Assembly (NCBI GenBank): GCA_016584495.1
Contig: WAID01000010.1
Coordinates: forward strand, 124,001-188,000
DNA from: Celoporthe dispersa
Lineage: Eukaryota > Ascomycota > Sordariomycetes > Diaporthales > Cryphonectriaceae
Length of the DNA: 64,000 bases
Direction of reading: 5' to 3'
Shown here: piece after piece, positions 37,860 to 48,688 of the stretch
How positions within the stretch are numbered: the first letter of the stretch is position 1
Layout: every line of letters starts with the position of its first letter
The notes under the pieces: model-generated
What the model was told of the DNA's origin: nothing
The model's database searches: none
Seen by the model: only the letters and a program-made list of their open reading frames with translations
Program-made: the position numbers and the translations under genes

Positions 37860-38986
37860 GCCAGTGAGCCCAAACTGGGGAAGAGTGGATTCTGGACTCA
37901 TCAAACCTAGACGGTACGCCGCCTTACAGCCGAGGGAAAAACCGGGCGCACCTTTCCCAGCAGCAACACCAAACCACACTGCAACTCAAACGTGGCCCTT
38001 CACCATCACTAGCATTCACCCACCATACAAGGCTGGTGAACTGAATCTGTTCAACGAGTGCCTAGACTATTCCATGCCTCATCAAGCATATACACAGATT
38101 AGAAAAGGAGTTCACCAACAAATACACGACACTTGCAAGATGAGCCAAGCAATGCGACGCAAGCCATTGTGCTTGTCTGTCTCAGAAATCATACAAACCG
38201 CCAATTAGAGCGGGTAAGCCTTCTTCCACACTACAAGGCACGTGTCGCGATGAAGGGCATCACTGCCTACTATATACGATGATGATACGCCACCTCGCTT
38301 CATGAATTTCCACAGAAGAATCGCCGATACATGCTCGCTAGTTGGTCTCATGTCCCAGCACCGCCCTGGGCAGACCGTAGCCGGCTAATCCGACCCCAGA
38401 CTGCCCTGGTGTGGATTACAGGGCTGCATACAGTACAGGCTCACGGGCTCAGAGTGCGGGGGATGAACAAGGGGTGGATAGTAGTCTCGGAAAGGGCCTG
38501 GACGAAAACGCACCAAGTTCGACGAGTCAAGCTAGGATCGCCATCACTACCAGGTTGAACTCTCTTCCGATAACGCAACAGGAACCGACAGGAAGCAGGA
38601 GGGGGAACGGTCGGATAATGGGTATACCCCACGAATGAATAGGGCACCATCGATCTCGACTGAACAGCATGCATCCATCTGGGGACCACAGCAACCCCGT
38701 GGGGATGGTAATCCACATGTCCCAGGCGGCTGGGTCTATCCGACACATGGACGTGCGTCTACACTAAGTCGCTCCGCAAGGCTATCGAGAGAAAATTTCT
38801 TGCATATATCAGTCCCTTGGTCCCGCCTCGCGCCCCTGACCTGACGAGCAAGACATAGATAGAACATCAGCCCAGCTTCACCCACCACCGCCGGCCTCTT
38901 CTCTTTTTTTCCTTCTTTTTTCCCTGGGTGCGACTTGTTTGTACGTACGTCTTGGTTGGGCGGAGTCTACCTCTGCTAAAGTCAAG
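37860..38986. promoter_or_regulatory. qa-1S 3' end and qa-y promoter
   Basis: 1.1 kb without a gene. Contains the weak QA-1F-like site (38212-38227), a GGATAA half-site near 38613, and a T-rich leader before the qa-y start. Confidence 0.45.
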
Positions 38987-40705
38987 ATGACCTTGCTGGC
39001 CCTGAAAGAAGATCGGCCGACGCCCAAGGCCGTCTACAACTGGCGCGTCTATGCCTCGGCCGCCGTTGCCTCCCTTTGCCTCGTGCATGATTGGTTATGA
39101 CTCCGCCTTCATCGGCACCACCATCTCCCTCACCTCTTTCAAGTCCGAGTTCGGCTTTGACAAGCTGTCCACCACCGAGCTGAACCTCATCTCCGCCAAT
39201 ATCGTCTCTGTCTACCAGGCCGGCGCCTTTTTCGGCTCCCTCTTCGCCTATGTCTCCTCCTACTTCCTCGGCCGCCGCAAGTCCCTGTTTGCCTTTGTCA
39301 CCGTGTTCGTCCTCGGCGCCGGTCTCATGCTCGGGGCCAATGCGGAGCGAGGCCTGGGCCTGGTCTACGGCGGCAGGGTGCTTGCAGGCATCGGTGTCGG
39401 CGGCGCATCGAACATGGTACCCATCTACATCTCAGAGCTGGCACCGCCGGCCGCCCGAGGAAGACTTGTGGGTATCTACGAGCTGGGCTGGCAGTTTGGC
39501 GGGCTGGTGGGCTTCTGGATCAACTATGGCGTGAACACCACGATGCCCTCCAGCCACAAGCAGTGGCTCATCCCCTTCGCGGTGCAGCTCATCCCCGCCG
39601 GCCTCCTCCTCATCGGCTGCCTGTGGATGAAGGAGTCCCCGCGGTGGCTCATGTCCAAAGGCCGGCGGGACGAGGGTGTGGCGAATCTCTGCTGGATGCG
39701 CAACCTCGGCCCCTCGGACATCTACATCGTCGAGGAGGTCAGCTATATAGACGAGGACCTCGAGCGGTACAGAACAGAGGTCGGCGCGGGATTCTGGAAG
39801 CCCTTTGCCTCCCTGAAGCAGAGAAAGGTGCAGTGGCGGTTCTTCCTGGGCAGCATGCTCTTCCTGTGGCAGAACGGCTCCGGCATCAACGCCATCAACT
39901 ACTATTCGCCGACCATCTTCAAGAGCATCGGCGTCCAGGGCACGAATGCGTCGCTGTTGACGACGGGCGTGTTTGGCTGCGTGAAGACGGCATTCACCTT
40001 TGTCTGGCTCCTGTGAGTTTGAGTCCCCTCCTTCTACGTCCACGAGGCAGTGGCAGGTGGGATGCACACTGCTGACCTCGATACCCTGACAGATACCTCA
40101 TCGACCACCTTGGCCGCCGCAAGCTCCTCATGGTCGGCGCCATCGGCGGCTCCCTCTGCATGTGGTACCTCGGCGCCTACATCAAGATCGCCGACCCGAC
40201 CTCGCACCCGTCTGCCAACGGACAGCTCTCGTCAGGGGGCATCTCCGCCATGTTCTTCTTCTACCTGTGGACGTGCTTCTACACGCCAACATGGAACGGC
40301 ACGCCCTGGGTCCTCAACTCGGAGATGTTCGACCAGAACACGCGGTCGCTGGGCCAGGCGTCTGCTGCGGCGAGCAACTGGTTCTGGAACTTCATCGTCA
40401 GCCGGTTCACGCCGCAGATGTTTGCCACAATGGACTACGGCGTGTACATGTTCTTTGCGAGCCTGATGCTGCTGTCGTGGTTCTTTGTGTTCTTCCTGGT
40501 CCCCGAGACCAAGGGCCTGCCGCTGGAGGCTATGGACAAGCTGTTCCAGGTCAAGCCCGTCTGGAAGGCGAACGAGAGGGTCATGGAGGAGCTGCGGCTG
40601 CAGGATGAGGAGTTTAGGAGGAACGCGGGCAATCTGGAGCTAAGCGATGATTCGAAGCCCGGCCTGACCCAGGTGGAGGATAAGGGCAGGGACCAGTATG
40701 TGTAG
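38987..40705 (+). CDS. qa-y: Quinate permease (MFS sugar-porter family), one-base frameshift
   Basis: Plasma-membrane quinate:H+ transporter (QA-Y/QutD), about 545 residues. Exons 38987-40012 and 40093-40705 with an 80-bp GT-AG intron. The N-terminus MTLLALKEDRPTPKAVYNWR is typical of quinate permeases. Sugar-porter signatures follow: GRRKSL, GGASNMVPIYISELAPPAARGR, KESPRWLMSKGR and VPETKGLPLEAMDKLF. After VASL the conserved FASCMIGYDSAFIGTT is in the next frame; one C too many in TCCC (39072-39074) explains it. Read literally, translation would stop after about 34 codons and the cluster would lack its transporter. All later motifs are intact, so an indel error is more likely. Position next to qa-1S is as in Neurospora. 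Confidence 0.9.
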
Positions 40706-41283
40706 ATAATACAAGGAAGGGGTAGAAGACGAGAAAAAGGACTGAGCTTGGGGCTCTTTTTGTCTTCTCTTGGTTTCCTTCTTGGACGGGGCCACGGTAC
40801 CATGGGATCTTTTGGTCATCGGTATTGCTATAGCGACTTCTTGCATCATTGATAATGAGCCTGTATGATTTGTTTTTTAATTTTTCACAGAATACCAGCC
40901 TGTATATTCTCTCTTCCTGTGTCCCGAAGCGTATTTAGACCAATTCTTCGCTTGTCTTGGTATAATGGTCCGGTGTGTCGTTGACAAAAAGGTGTATTAT
41001 TAGTAAAGCCTGTGCGTTCACTGGCTCCGTTACATGGAGCCAATTTCACTTCTTTTACAGTCTCGAAATTGTCAAATGGCAGAGCCAGGAGATCGCTTCT
41101 CGATTCGATATTCGCAGACAGCTAAGAGAGGACCACCATCACTACCGAGGAACAAATGTACTGCTTGCGGTCAGAGACAGGTTGATCCGATGCTACATCT
41201 ATGTACGTCTAGACAAAATGACCATAAACGCCTGGCTGTGCTCTCCACTGTTGCCATGACCACGACCTGATCCACAACACCGT
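40706..41283. other. Convergent 3' spacer between qa-y and qa-3
   Basis: 578 bp where both flanking genes end. No gene or strong terminator-like structure seen. Confidence 0.5.
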
Positions 41284-42430
41284 CTACCTGGACTGATGTG
41301 CCGCGGCCCTGAGCTCCACCTGTCTATATATCTCCTCCTTGACCTCCTTCACCGGTAATTCCTCAGCACCCCGCCCAGTCCAATAGCGATCCTGTTCAAT
41401 ACCCTGCCAGATCAAGGCCTCCGTGCCCAGGATCACCCTCCACCCGGCCTCCTCTGCCAGCCTTCCCAGCTGCGTGAAGGGGCTAGGGTTATAACACATC
41501 TCCAGCATGGCGCCCTTGTGCTTCTTCTCGCGCAGGAACACCTCCACCACCGCCCGCGCCTGCAGCTCGGCCTCCGTCGCGGGCGCAAAGTCCGGCACAC
41601 ACGCCACTACCGCGCCGGGGCCCTCCAGCCCCCTCGCCTGCTCCACCGTCTCGACGTGGACCAGCCCGCCCGCAGCACCCGCATACCCGCGCACCGTACA
41701 CTCCGAGATGACGGCCTCGACCTCGGCGCGGTCGCGGTTGACGAGGTAGACGGAGGTGGCGCCCAGCCAGGTGCGCAGGGCATACACGGCCGAGCGTGCG
41801 GCGCCCCCACCGCCGATGACGAGGGCCGGGCGGCCGCGGAAGACGGCGGCGTGGTCTGGTTCCGGGATGGTCTTGAGGAAGCTGTCGCGGACGCCGATGA
41901 CGTCGGTGTTGGTGCCGCAGTAGATGCGGCGGTGGCCGGTGGGGGAGTCTGGGTCGGCTTCGTCACGGACGAAGAGGGTGTTACAAGCGCCTACTGCGCG
42001 GCATTCCTCCGTGAGCTCGTCTAGGTGGGGGATGATGGAGACCTTGTGTGGCATTGTCACCGAGGCGCCTGTGACCTGTATCAGTCTTTTGTTGTTCTTC
42101 CCTGAGCCTGTTTTGGGTTCAGGACACGGAGAAGGTCGGCGGCTTACCGTAGAACTTGGAGTGTTGTCTCAGCCTGAGGAAGAGGTCCATGTCTGTCGAG
42201 TCTAAGCGCTGTTGTGCCCAATTCAGGCCGAGACTCTGGTAGACCACGTCGTGCAGCAGCGGGGACAGGGAAGCGGTGAGCTTCTGGCCGAAGAGGTAGC
42301 CATGTCTGTCGAGGTGGTGGATCTGTGGTAGCGATGGTGGTGGTTGTGCCTGGGGATGTGGTGGTGTTGTGCTATTGTCTGCTGGTGTCTGTGTTGCCGT
42401 CGAGGACTTGGTTATCGTCATGGTCGCCAT
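41284..42430 (-). CDS. qa-3: Quinate/shikimate dehydrogenase
   Basis: NAD-dependent enzyme that oxidises quinate to 3-dehydroquinate and shikimate to 3-dehydroshikimate, the first catabolic step. 355 residues; exons 42430-42148 and 42068-41284 with a 79-bp intron that splits the conserved YGASVTMPHKV. Visible features: the substrate-domain start HGYLFGQKLTASLSPLLHDVV, the catalytic Lys in MPHKV, CGTNTDVIGVRDSF, and the dinucleotide-binding GGGGAARSAVYAL. A Pro/Thr-rich N-terminal stretch of about 40 residues precedes the domain, making it slightly longer than usual. The frame is clean. It is divergent from qa-4 across 1.6 kb. Confidence 0.93.
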
Positions 42431-43088
42431 GGCCCGCTGCTTATGTGGTCCCCAGTCGGGGAATTGGCAGATATTGGACGAGGTGAGTGAGTGTGTGCGC
42501 GCGCGCGTGAGGGAAGGAGAGAGATTGTTGGCTTCGTAATTAAGAAAGAGATTCTTCTCTCTCTAATACTTGTATTGTGTCAAGTGCGGCTGGTATGTAA
42601 GAAAATCTACAGCAAGTTCGAAAATATGGCGTCTTGAGCAACCGCTGGAGATATTTCTCAGAAAGGAGAGCCGGGAGCTTTTTATGATAAATCAAATGCC
42701 CTGTGACATCCACGGCTGCGAATAAACCTGATACAATGCTGACTTAGCCTCGGAAATAAATATGGTAGATCTCCCCGCGGGGGAGCGGGCCTCAGTCTCG
42801 CCCAAAAGTGTAGCCGTGCTGTTGAAGAGGAGAAGGGCTCGCGATGGCTTCTTGCCGACAGTGCTGCAGAATACTCTGCCGTCGAGTTGGAGGGGGAAAT
42901 TACTTTCCAGGGCGTGTGCACACAAGATCGGAAGGTGCGGGTGGACCCAGGCTGGTTAGATCTTGACTCGTAAACGTTTACCCGACCACGTTATCCCCTG
43001 TTCGTTCGTCCAGCGCTGACATCACCGGCAGGACATGAATCAAATCCGTCCTCCACCACCACTGCAGAGTCTCGTAGTCTGGAGCAGC

Positions 43089-43120
<32 letters not shown>

Positions 43121-44015
43121 GCTTATCTTCGGTTTGGCCCTGCCGAGCAAGGACACAAACCCGTCTCGTGGTTCGATAACCCAGCAGTATGAAGTATCGA
43201 ATGACCTGTCACCTCGGGAGCATCTCTGAGAAAGCCAATAGAACGACCATGATCTGTTTGTAAGCGAATAAATCAGAAGAAACAAGTGTCGCCAGGTGGT
43301 CGGTGCTATATTTCAGGGGAATCCATCAGAACGGTCAAGCCCACCTGTCCTTGCTTTTTTCTTTCTTTCTTTTTCCGAGACATGTCTGTTTCGCGTCCTG
43401 CTCTTTTGTTTTCTTCTTGTTCCTCTTCTCAACTTGACATTACAAGTCTTGATATCTCAACCCACAGAAAGGTATCAGTTTGATATTAAATTTCACCAGT
43501 GTCACTCTCCTACCGTCAAATGTGTTGACTCCCCTTGCATCTATCTCGCTGCCTCCTACACTGAACTCACTGGCCGGTGTGGGTAGGAGGTGCAAGTCAG
43601 AGCAAACACAGCTGGACAAACAAGAACACACTCAAAAGTCACCACGAGCAGAGTCATCCATCCAGCCGAGTGTGGGCCTCGCTGGTTGAACCTTCCGGGT
43701 CGTTATCCTTCTCTATATCATTTTATTTATTTGTCTCCCCTTTTGGATACAAGAGAGGTCCTGCTTCCCAGCAAGGTTGACTTGTAGACACACCAGGCGC
43801 AACCCCTCCACACATAAACTTCTATCAGCCACAACTTCTCTCTATTCTTATTATTGGAAACCACCACCAGATGATTTATTCGGCCTGATCATCCTCAGAG
43901 GCCACCACATTTACATCCTCTGCTCTTGCTACATCCTCTCTCTGCATTCCTCTACAGAATATCACCATCACCATCCTCTTCTTACTCCTCCTCCTCCTCA
44001 GAATACACAGACAAG
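42431..44015. promoter_or_regulatory. Divergent qa-3 / qa-4 promoter region
   Basis: 1.6 kb between two divergent pathway genes. It has a CA microsatellite (43089-43120), a TTATCC half of a QA-1F site at 42985-42990 without a good partner half, and a long CT-rich leader before qa-4. No full QA-1F site found by eye. Confidence 0.45.
43089..43120 (+). repeat. (CA)n microsatellite
   Basis: Sixteen or so dinucleotide units of CA in the qa-3/qa-4 promoter region, likely length-variable between strains. Confidence 0.9.
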
Positions 44016-45206
44016 ATGCCCTGCCAACTCGGCATAACAAGCATGTCCCTGGGTTGGCCTCACGCCGGCCACTCCCTCGCCAGCAAGCTCGACCTCATGG
44101 AGGAGCAGGGCTACCAGGGCATCGAGCTGTTCGAGGCAGACCTCCTCGACCACGCCAGGCAGTTCGAACCACATCATCACCCCGGCCACGAGCCCTCCCA
44201 CGAGGCCCAGCTGGAAGCAGCCCACGACATCCGGCGCCTCTGCGCCCAGAAGAACATAACCATCATCTGCCTGCAGCCTTTCTCAGGCTACGAGGGCCTC
44301 CTCGACCGCAGAGACCACGACGCCAAGATCAACAAGCTGCACCGCTGGATGCAGCTCGCCACAGCCCTCCACACAGACCTCATCCAGGTGCCCTCGTCCT
44401 TCCTCCCCGCGGCCCAGGTGAGCGGCAACATGGACCTCATCGTCTCCGACCTGCAGGAGATTGCCGACCTGGGCGCCGCGCATGACCCTCCCTTTCGGTT
44501 CGTGTACGAGGCCCTGTGCTTTGGCACGCACGTCAACACGTGGGAGGCCAGCTGGGAGGTGGTGCAAAGAGTGGATCGCGCCAACTTTGGCCTGTGCCTG
44601 GACAGCTTTAACATCGCCGGTAGGATCTATGCCGACCCGGCTGAGCCCTCGGGCGTCGTTCCGGATGCGGAGCGGGCGGTGACTGAGTCGATGAGGAGGC
44701 TTGTGGAGCGTGTGGATGTGAGCAAGGTCTTTTACGTGCAGATCGTCGACGCGGAGCGCCTGGAACAGCCGCTGGTCAAGGGCCATCCTCTCTACACGGA
44801 AGGCCAGTCGCCACGGATGAGCTGGAGCCGGAACTGCAGGCTGTTCTACGGCGAAACGGAGCGAGGTGCATACCTGCCGGTCAGGCAGGTTGCTGAGGCC
44901 ATCTTCCACGGCCTCGGCTTCGAGGGGTGGGTTAGCCTGGAGCTGTTCAACCGGCGGATGAGCGACGAGGAGGTGGGTGTGCCGCAGGAGCTGGCACACC
45001 GCGGTGCCGTCTCGTGGGGCAGGCTGGTCGAGGACCTGCGCTTTGTTACGAAGACCAAGACCGCAGCTGGGGCCCAGCCAGAGGCATGTGTCGCGTCTGA
45101 TGCGAGCGCCTCGGAGCCGAGCGTCAGGGGCGCCAGCGAGGAGGTGGAGAGCCATCCGTCGCCAGCCTTTGTGGCCGAGTCGGACGACAGCGACACGCCG
45201 GTCTAG
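44016..45206 (+). CDS. qa-4: 3-Dehydroshikimate dehydratase
   Basis: Converts 3-dehydroshikimate to protocatechuate, the exit of the quinate pathway towards ring cleavage. 396 residues, intronless; the start MPCQLGITSMSLGWPHAGHS is the normal N-terminus. It is a xylose-isomerase-like TIM barrel. The four metal ligands expected from the family can be placed: Glu in FVYEALCFG, Asp in LCLDSFNIAG, Gln in FYVQIVDAE and Glu in WVSLELFNRR. The enzymatic domain ends near LVEDLRFVTK; about 50 Ala/Ser/Glu-rich residues follow to a TAG at 45204-45206. The same frame then stays open for 148 more codons (see next entry), so either the enzyme has a longer form or a separate gene follows. Confidence 0.93.
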   Translation: MPCQLGITSMSLGWPHAGHSLASKLDLMEEQGYQGIELFEADLLDHARQFEPHHHPGHEPSHEAQLEAAHDIRRLCAQKNITIICLQPFSGYEGLLDRRDHDAKINKLHRWMQLATALHTDLIQVPSSFLPAAQVSGNMDLIVSDLQEIADLGAAHDPPFRFVYEALCFGTHVNTWEASWEVVQRVDRANFGLCLDSFNIAGRIYADPAEPSGVVPDAERAVTESMRRLVERVDVSKVFYVQIVDAERLEQPLVKGHPLYTEGQSPRMSWSRNCRLFYGETERGAYLPVRQVAEAIFHGLGFEGWVSLELFNRRMSDEEVGVPQELAHRGAVSWGRLVEDLRFVTKTKTAAGAQPEACVASDASASEPSVRGASEEVESHPSPAFVAESDDSDTPV

Positions 45207-45650
45207 GAGGCGAGAAGCGTGACGACCACGGAGGACGCATACTTTACGAGCACTGGGGCTGCGGTGTCTGCTCGGGTGCTGGGGGGCGAGGGTGGTGGCA
45301 TCTCGCAGGCGACTACCCTGGCTGGAAGCAGAGCGGCCTCAGAGCACCCGCCGGGCGGTGTGGCCGAGAACAACGACAGGATGTTGTCGGAGGCAGAGAT
45401 GGGGACACCTGCACCAGGATCACGGCGCCGTGAGGTCATGTCGAACCTGCTGAACAACGCCCGTGACAGGGGCAACATGTTCCGCAACTGGGTCCATCGT
45501 AAGGCCTCACGGGGCCCGGGTTCTTTGTGCGACTACCTGCTTGTGGGCCTGTTGATGGCTGTGGTTGGCATATTATTCATCCTGGGCGGTCACTGGGCCT
45601 ATAAGGTGAATGCGGGCTCCTATAGACAGCGCAAGTTGCATCCTTGTTAG
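45207..45650 (+). CDS. In-frame extension of qa-4 or separate small membrane protein
   Basis: Directly after the qa-4 stop the same reading frame is open for 148 sense codons to a TAG at 45648-45650. The text is low-complexity at first, like the end of qa-4, then becomes ordered: SNLLNNARDRGNMFRNWVH, a 20-residue hydrophobic segment (DYLLVGLLMAVVGILFILGG) and a short basic end (YRQRKLHPC). That is the layout of a C-terminal membrane anchor. Three readings are possible: a nonsense change or base error splitting one protein, stop-codon readthrough giving a membrane-bound qa-4 form, or an independent tail-anchored protein starting at the first in-frame ATG (45381, 89 residues). The TAG-G context is not the known strong fungal readthrough signal TGA-CTA. 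Confidence 0.5.
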   Translation, partial: EARSVTTTEDAYFTSTGAAVSARVLGGEGGGISQATTLAGSRAASEHPPGGVAENNDRMLSEAEMGTPAPGSRRREVMSNLLNNARDRGNMFRNWVHRKASRGPGSLCDYLLVGLLMAVVGILFILGGHWAYKVNAGSYRQRKLHPC

Positions 45651-45954
45651 ATGCTGGCCTGATTGCTCTACCGGCTGGTGTATCTATTCGCATGGCTACT
45701 GGGCACTGAGCACTGGTGGCTAAGCGGAAGCACTGGTAGCTAAGTGGAAGTATGGAAACTTATCTAGTATCATAGCGAGTATGAGTTTTGATTTTTCTTT
45801 TTTAATTTTCTTTTATAGCGAATGTGTAGACGAATATTGCTTTCCGAATAGGGTCTTGAATCTACGTGTCCAATATTTTGAACCTAGCTCAAGGCCTCAT
45901 CTCGTTAAAATCCCTTTACGGTTTTCGTCTCATGCAGACCCTCACTCAACGCCC
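45651..45954. other. Convergent 3' spacer
   Basis: 304 bp between the qa-4 tail and the end of qa-2. Contains a near-tandem AAGCACTGGTGGCTAAGCGG-type repeat (about 45709-45752). No gene. Confidence 0.45.
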
Positions 45955-46445
45955 TCACGCGCCCTCCTCCTTGATCTTCAGGTGCTTGGCCGCAAACTCC
46001 AGCGCGGCCTGGTACCCAAACACCCCGAGCCCAGCAATCACCGCCGCCGCCTTGTCGCTCAGGTAGCTGTGCTGCCTAAACTCCTCCCGCGCGTGGACGT
46101 TGGAGATGTGCAGCTCCACGAACGGGATGCTGACGCCCGACAGCGCGTCCCGTATGGCGACGCTGGTGTGGGTGTATGCGCCCGGGTTGATGATGATGGC
46201 CGAGGCGGGAGTCTGCCTCTCCTGGCCGCCCGGGGCGCCCACCACCCGGCTGCCTGCTGGATCCGGTCCACGATGGCGCCCTCGTGGTTGGACTGGAAGG
46301 TCTCGAGGGTGACGCCCAGCGAGGCGGCCTGGGCCTGGGCCTGGGATTCGATGTCGGCTAGGGAGGTGTGGCCGTAGATGTGGGGTTCCCTCTTCCCCAG
46401 GAGGTTGAGGTTGGGGCCGTTGATGAGGAGGATATGGCGGGACAT
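45955..46445 (-). CDS. qa-2: Catabolic type II 3-dehydroquinase, one-base frameshift
   Basis: Dehydrates 3-dehydroquinate to 3-dehydroshikimate in the catabolic branch. About 163 residues, the usual size for the dodecameric type II enzyme. The first half reads LLINGPNLNLLGKREPHIYG with the catalytic Tyr and Arg region, then FQSNHEGAIVDRIQQA. The second half, INPGAYTHTSVAIRDAL, FVELHISNVHAREEFR with the catalytic His, and GYQAALEFA, is in another frame. One base is missing near 46245-46254, in GC-rich sequence just after IQQA. A loop of about 10 extra residues (VVGAPGGQERQTPAS) sits at this point compared with common relatives. A 24-base GT...AG stretch there is too short to be an intron. Divergent from qa-x, as in Neurospora. 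Confidence 0.87.
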
Positions 46446-47349
46446 CGTTGTTATTGTGGTGGTGGTGGTTTTCGTCGTCGTCGTCGTCGTGAGAGTTCTG
46501 ACTCATGGGGATTGCGATGTATGATTGTGCCGTGGCTCTTGTCTAGAGGATACCATCCACTGTCTCTCGCGATCACCCATCCTCCTCCTCCTCCCTGTCA
46601 GCACCGGACATATCCTATGCCTTACCTGGGAATTGGCACCACGGCACAGAGGTGAAGTTGTGGGTCTCATGCACCTCGTGGTCGCTCTGGAAAAGTGCAA
46701 TTGCTAAAACCATGGGCCGAGCACAGTCTGAAGTGAGCCAATCCATCCACCCATCGCTTGAGGAGGCCGAGGGCGGAAGAGTGCTCTTCCGGGTCCTTTT
46801 TTCCACCCCCCACCCCCCCAAGCTCGGCAGTTGGTTGTGTTCTCGCTGACATTCTCACTCGAGTATGTGACGGTGAGATCTCCTAGCAACCCATTTGCAC
46901 CCTTAGAAAGCGTGAAGAGGGTTTAAAGCGGCGGTGAGTGGTCCTTGAACTGGACTGCGTATCGTTGGAATGGTGCTTGTGTCTTACAGGTGGCACATGA
47001 AGAAGTCATCGGCTGTAGACAGATAATTACAGCAGGTGCTTCACCTGCTAAAATATCAGATAGCATGTCCTTCAGTGGGCCCTCGCTACTATAGTAGGCT
47101 ACGCTTAGTGGGAGGAAATCGACGTCATGCACGCTGGACCAGAACCACAGCGGAACGCCCACCGCTGTCGTCTCGGTTTGTAGCGGCTCTTAGGGTAGAG
47201 CTTCAGTGGGCAACGAAGAAACCCTCCAGAGTCCTCCTCCCACCACCCACTTACTGATTCTACCACAGTCTGGCTCATTTTTGGTTTGCATACCTTCTTG
47301 TGATCGCCCCTTCACCAGCCCTTCACCAGCCCCCCATTCAGCCGAGATC
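46446..47349. promoter_or_regulatory. Divergent qa-2 / qa-x promoter region
   Basis: 904 bp. A (CGT)n run lies at 46471-46488 just before qa-2. No clear QA-1F site seen by eye. Confidence 0.4.
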
Positions 47350-48501
47350 ATGACCAGCCAACCCTCTGCCCAGATCAGCGAGCAGGAACTGGACGAGATC
47401 TATGCCTTTGCCGTCCAGCTAGGCAAAGATGCTGGTGAGATGCTCATGGCCGCAGCGAGGGCGCGCATGAGCGGCTCGTCGGACGGCGAACAAGGGGAGC
47501 AGAAGATTGAGGAGAAGGAGAATGCTGTTGATATCGTGACCAAGACAGACACTGGTGCGTGGCCATACACTACGTCTATCTTGTCGTGGTTGTGATATCG
47601 GGACAAGGAAGCGAGAGAGGCACGACGTGCTGACCAGAGTGCTCTCGTCCGCTACACCAGACGTCGAGGCCTTCATCCACCGCTCAATATCAAAAAAGTA
47701 CCCTCACCACAAGTACGTTCCTACTCTCCTACATAAAAAAAAAACAAAAAAACACAAGACACTCACAACTACATCACCAGATTTATAGGCGAAGAAACCT
47801 ACTCCGCAGGCTCTTCCAAGGACTACCTCATCCACCCCGACCACCCAACCTGGTGCGTCGACCCCCTCGACGGCACGGTAAACTACACCCACCTCTTCCC
47901 CACCTTCTGCGTCTCCATCGCCCTCATCGTCCGCGGATCTCCCGTCCTCGGCATCATCTACGCCCCCTTCATGAACCAGCTCTTCACCGCCTGCCGAGGC
48001 CGCGGCGCCTTTCTCAACGGCACCCAGCGCCTGCCCTTCCTCCCGGGCCGGCCCATCCCCCCCAGTGCGCCTAGGGGCTGCGTCTTCGGCTGCGAGTGGG
48101 GCAAGGACAGGCGCGATCCGGACGCCGGGGTGGGGAACCTGGGCCGCAAGATCGAGAGCTTTGTCACCATGGCCGTGGAGCCTGGGGCGCGCGGCGGCAA
48201 GGGCGGCATGGTGCACGGCGTGCGCAGCCTGGGCAGCGCGGCGCTGGATATGGCGTATACAGCGGCGGGGAGTCTCGATATCTGGTGGGAAGGCGGGTGC
48301 TGGGAGTGGGATGTCGCGGCTGGCGTGGCGATCCTGCTGGAGGCGGGTGGGCTGGTGACCACGGCGAACCCGCCCGAGGACCCGGACACGGCCGAGGTTC
48401 CTGACGTGAGGCTGGGGAGCAGACTGTATCTGGCTATCAGGTAAGAAGAAGGGCCCCTCCCACCACTGCATACATACCCGCTCGAGAGCAGTGTAGGGCG
48501 G

Positions 48502-48544
<43 letters not shown>

Positions 48545-48688
48545 TCGAGCGTATTGCTGACGGGAAACCTCCTTGACAGGCCTGCTGGACCATCAGAGAC
48601 CGAGACGGCAAGACAGGGCCAGGAGAGGGTCGTGCGGGAGGTGTGGAAGCGGGTGAAGGCACTGGACTACTCTCGCCCTGGAGCCTGA
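47350..48688 (+). CDS. qa-x: Quinate cluster inositol-monophosphatase-like protein
   Basis: Member of the quinate cluster (QA-X/QutG) belonging to the inositol monophosphatase superfamily; its part in quinate metabolism is not established. 341 residues in four exons: 47350-47554, 47661-47712, 47781-48440 and 48580-48688, all phases closing. Metal-binding motifs are present: the Glu pair in FIGEETYSAG, WCVDPLDGTVNYTH with the DPLDGT signature, and WEWDVAAGVAILLEAGG near the C-terminus. This suggests a working Mg-dependent phosphatase site. Intron 3 contains a (GA)n microsatellite. The frame is clean. Confidence 0.92.
48504..48541 (+). repeat. (GA)n microsatellite in qa-x intron 3
   Basis: About 19 GA units inside the last intron of qa-x. 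Confidence 0.9.

Noticed and set aside
45204..45209. Canonical fungal readthrough signal at the qa-4 stop
   Set aside because: The stop is TAG followed by GAG, not TGA-CTA, so readthrough is only one of several explanations.
46225..46260. Possible mini-intron repairing the qa-2 frame
   Set aside because: The GT...AG stretch is about 24 bases, far below any fungal intron.
47704..48471. 255-codon minus-strand frame over qa-x
   Set aside because: Antisense shadow of the conserved inositol-monophosphatase-like exon.
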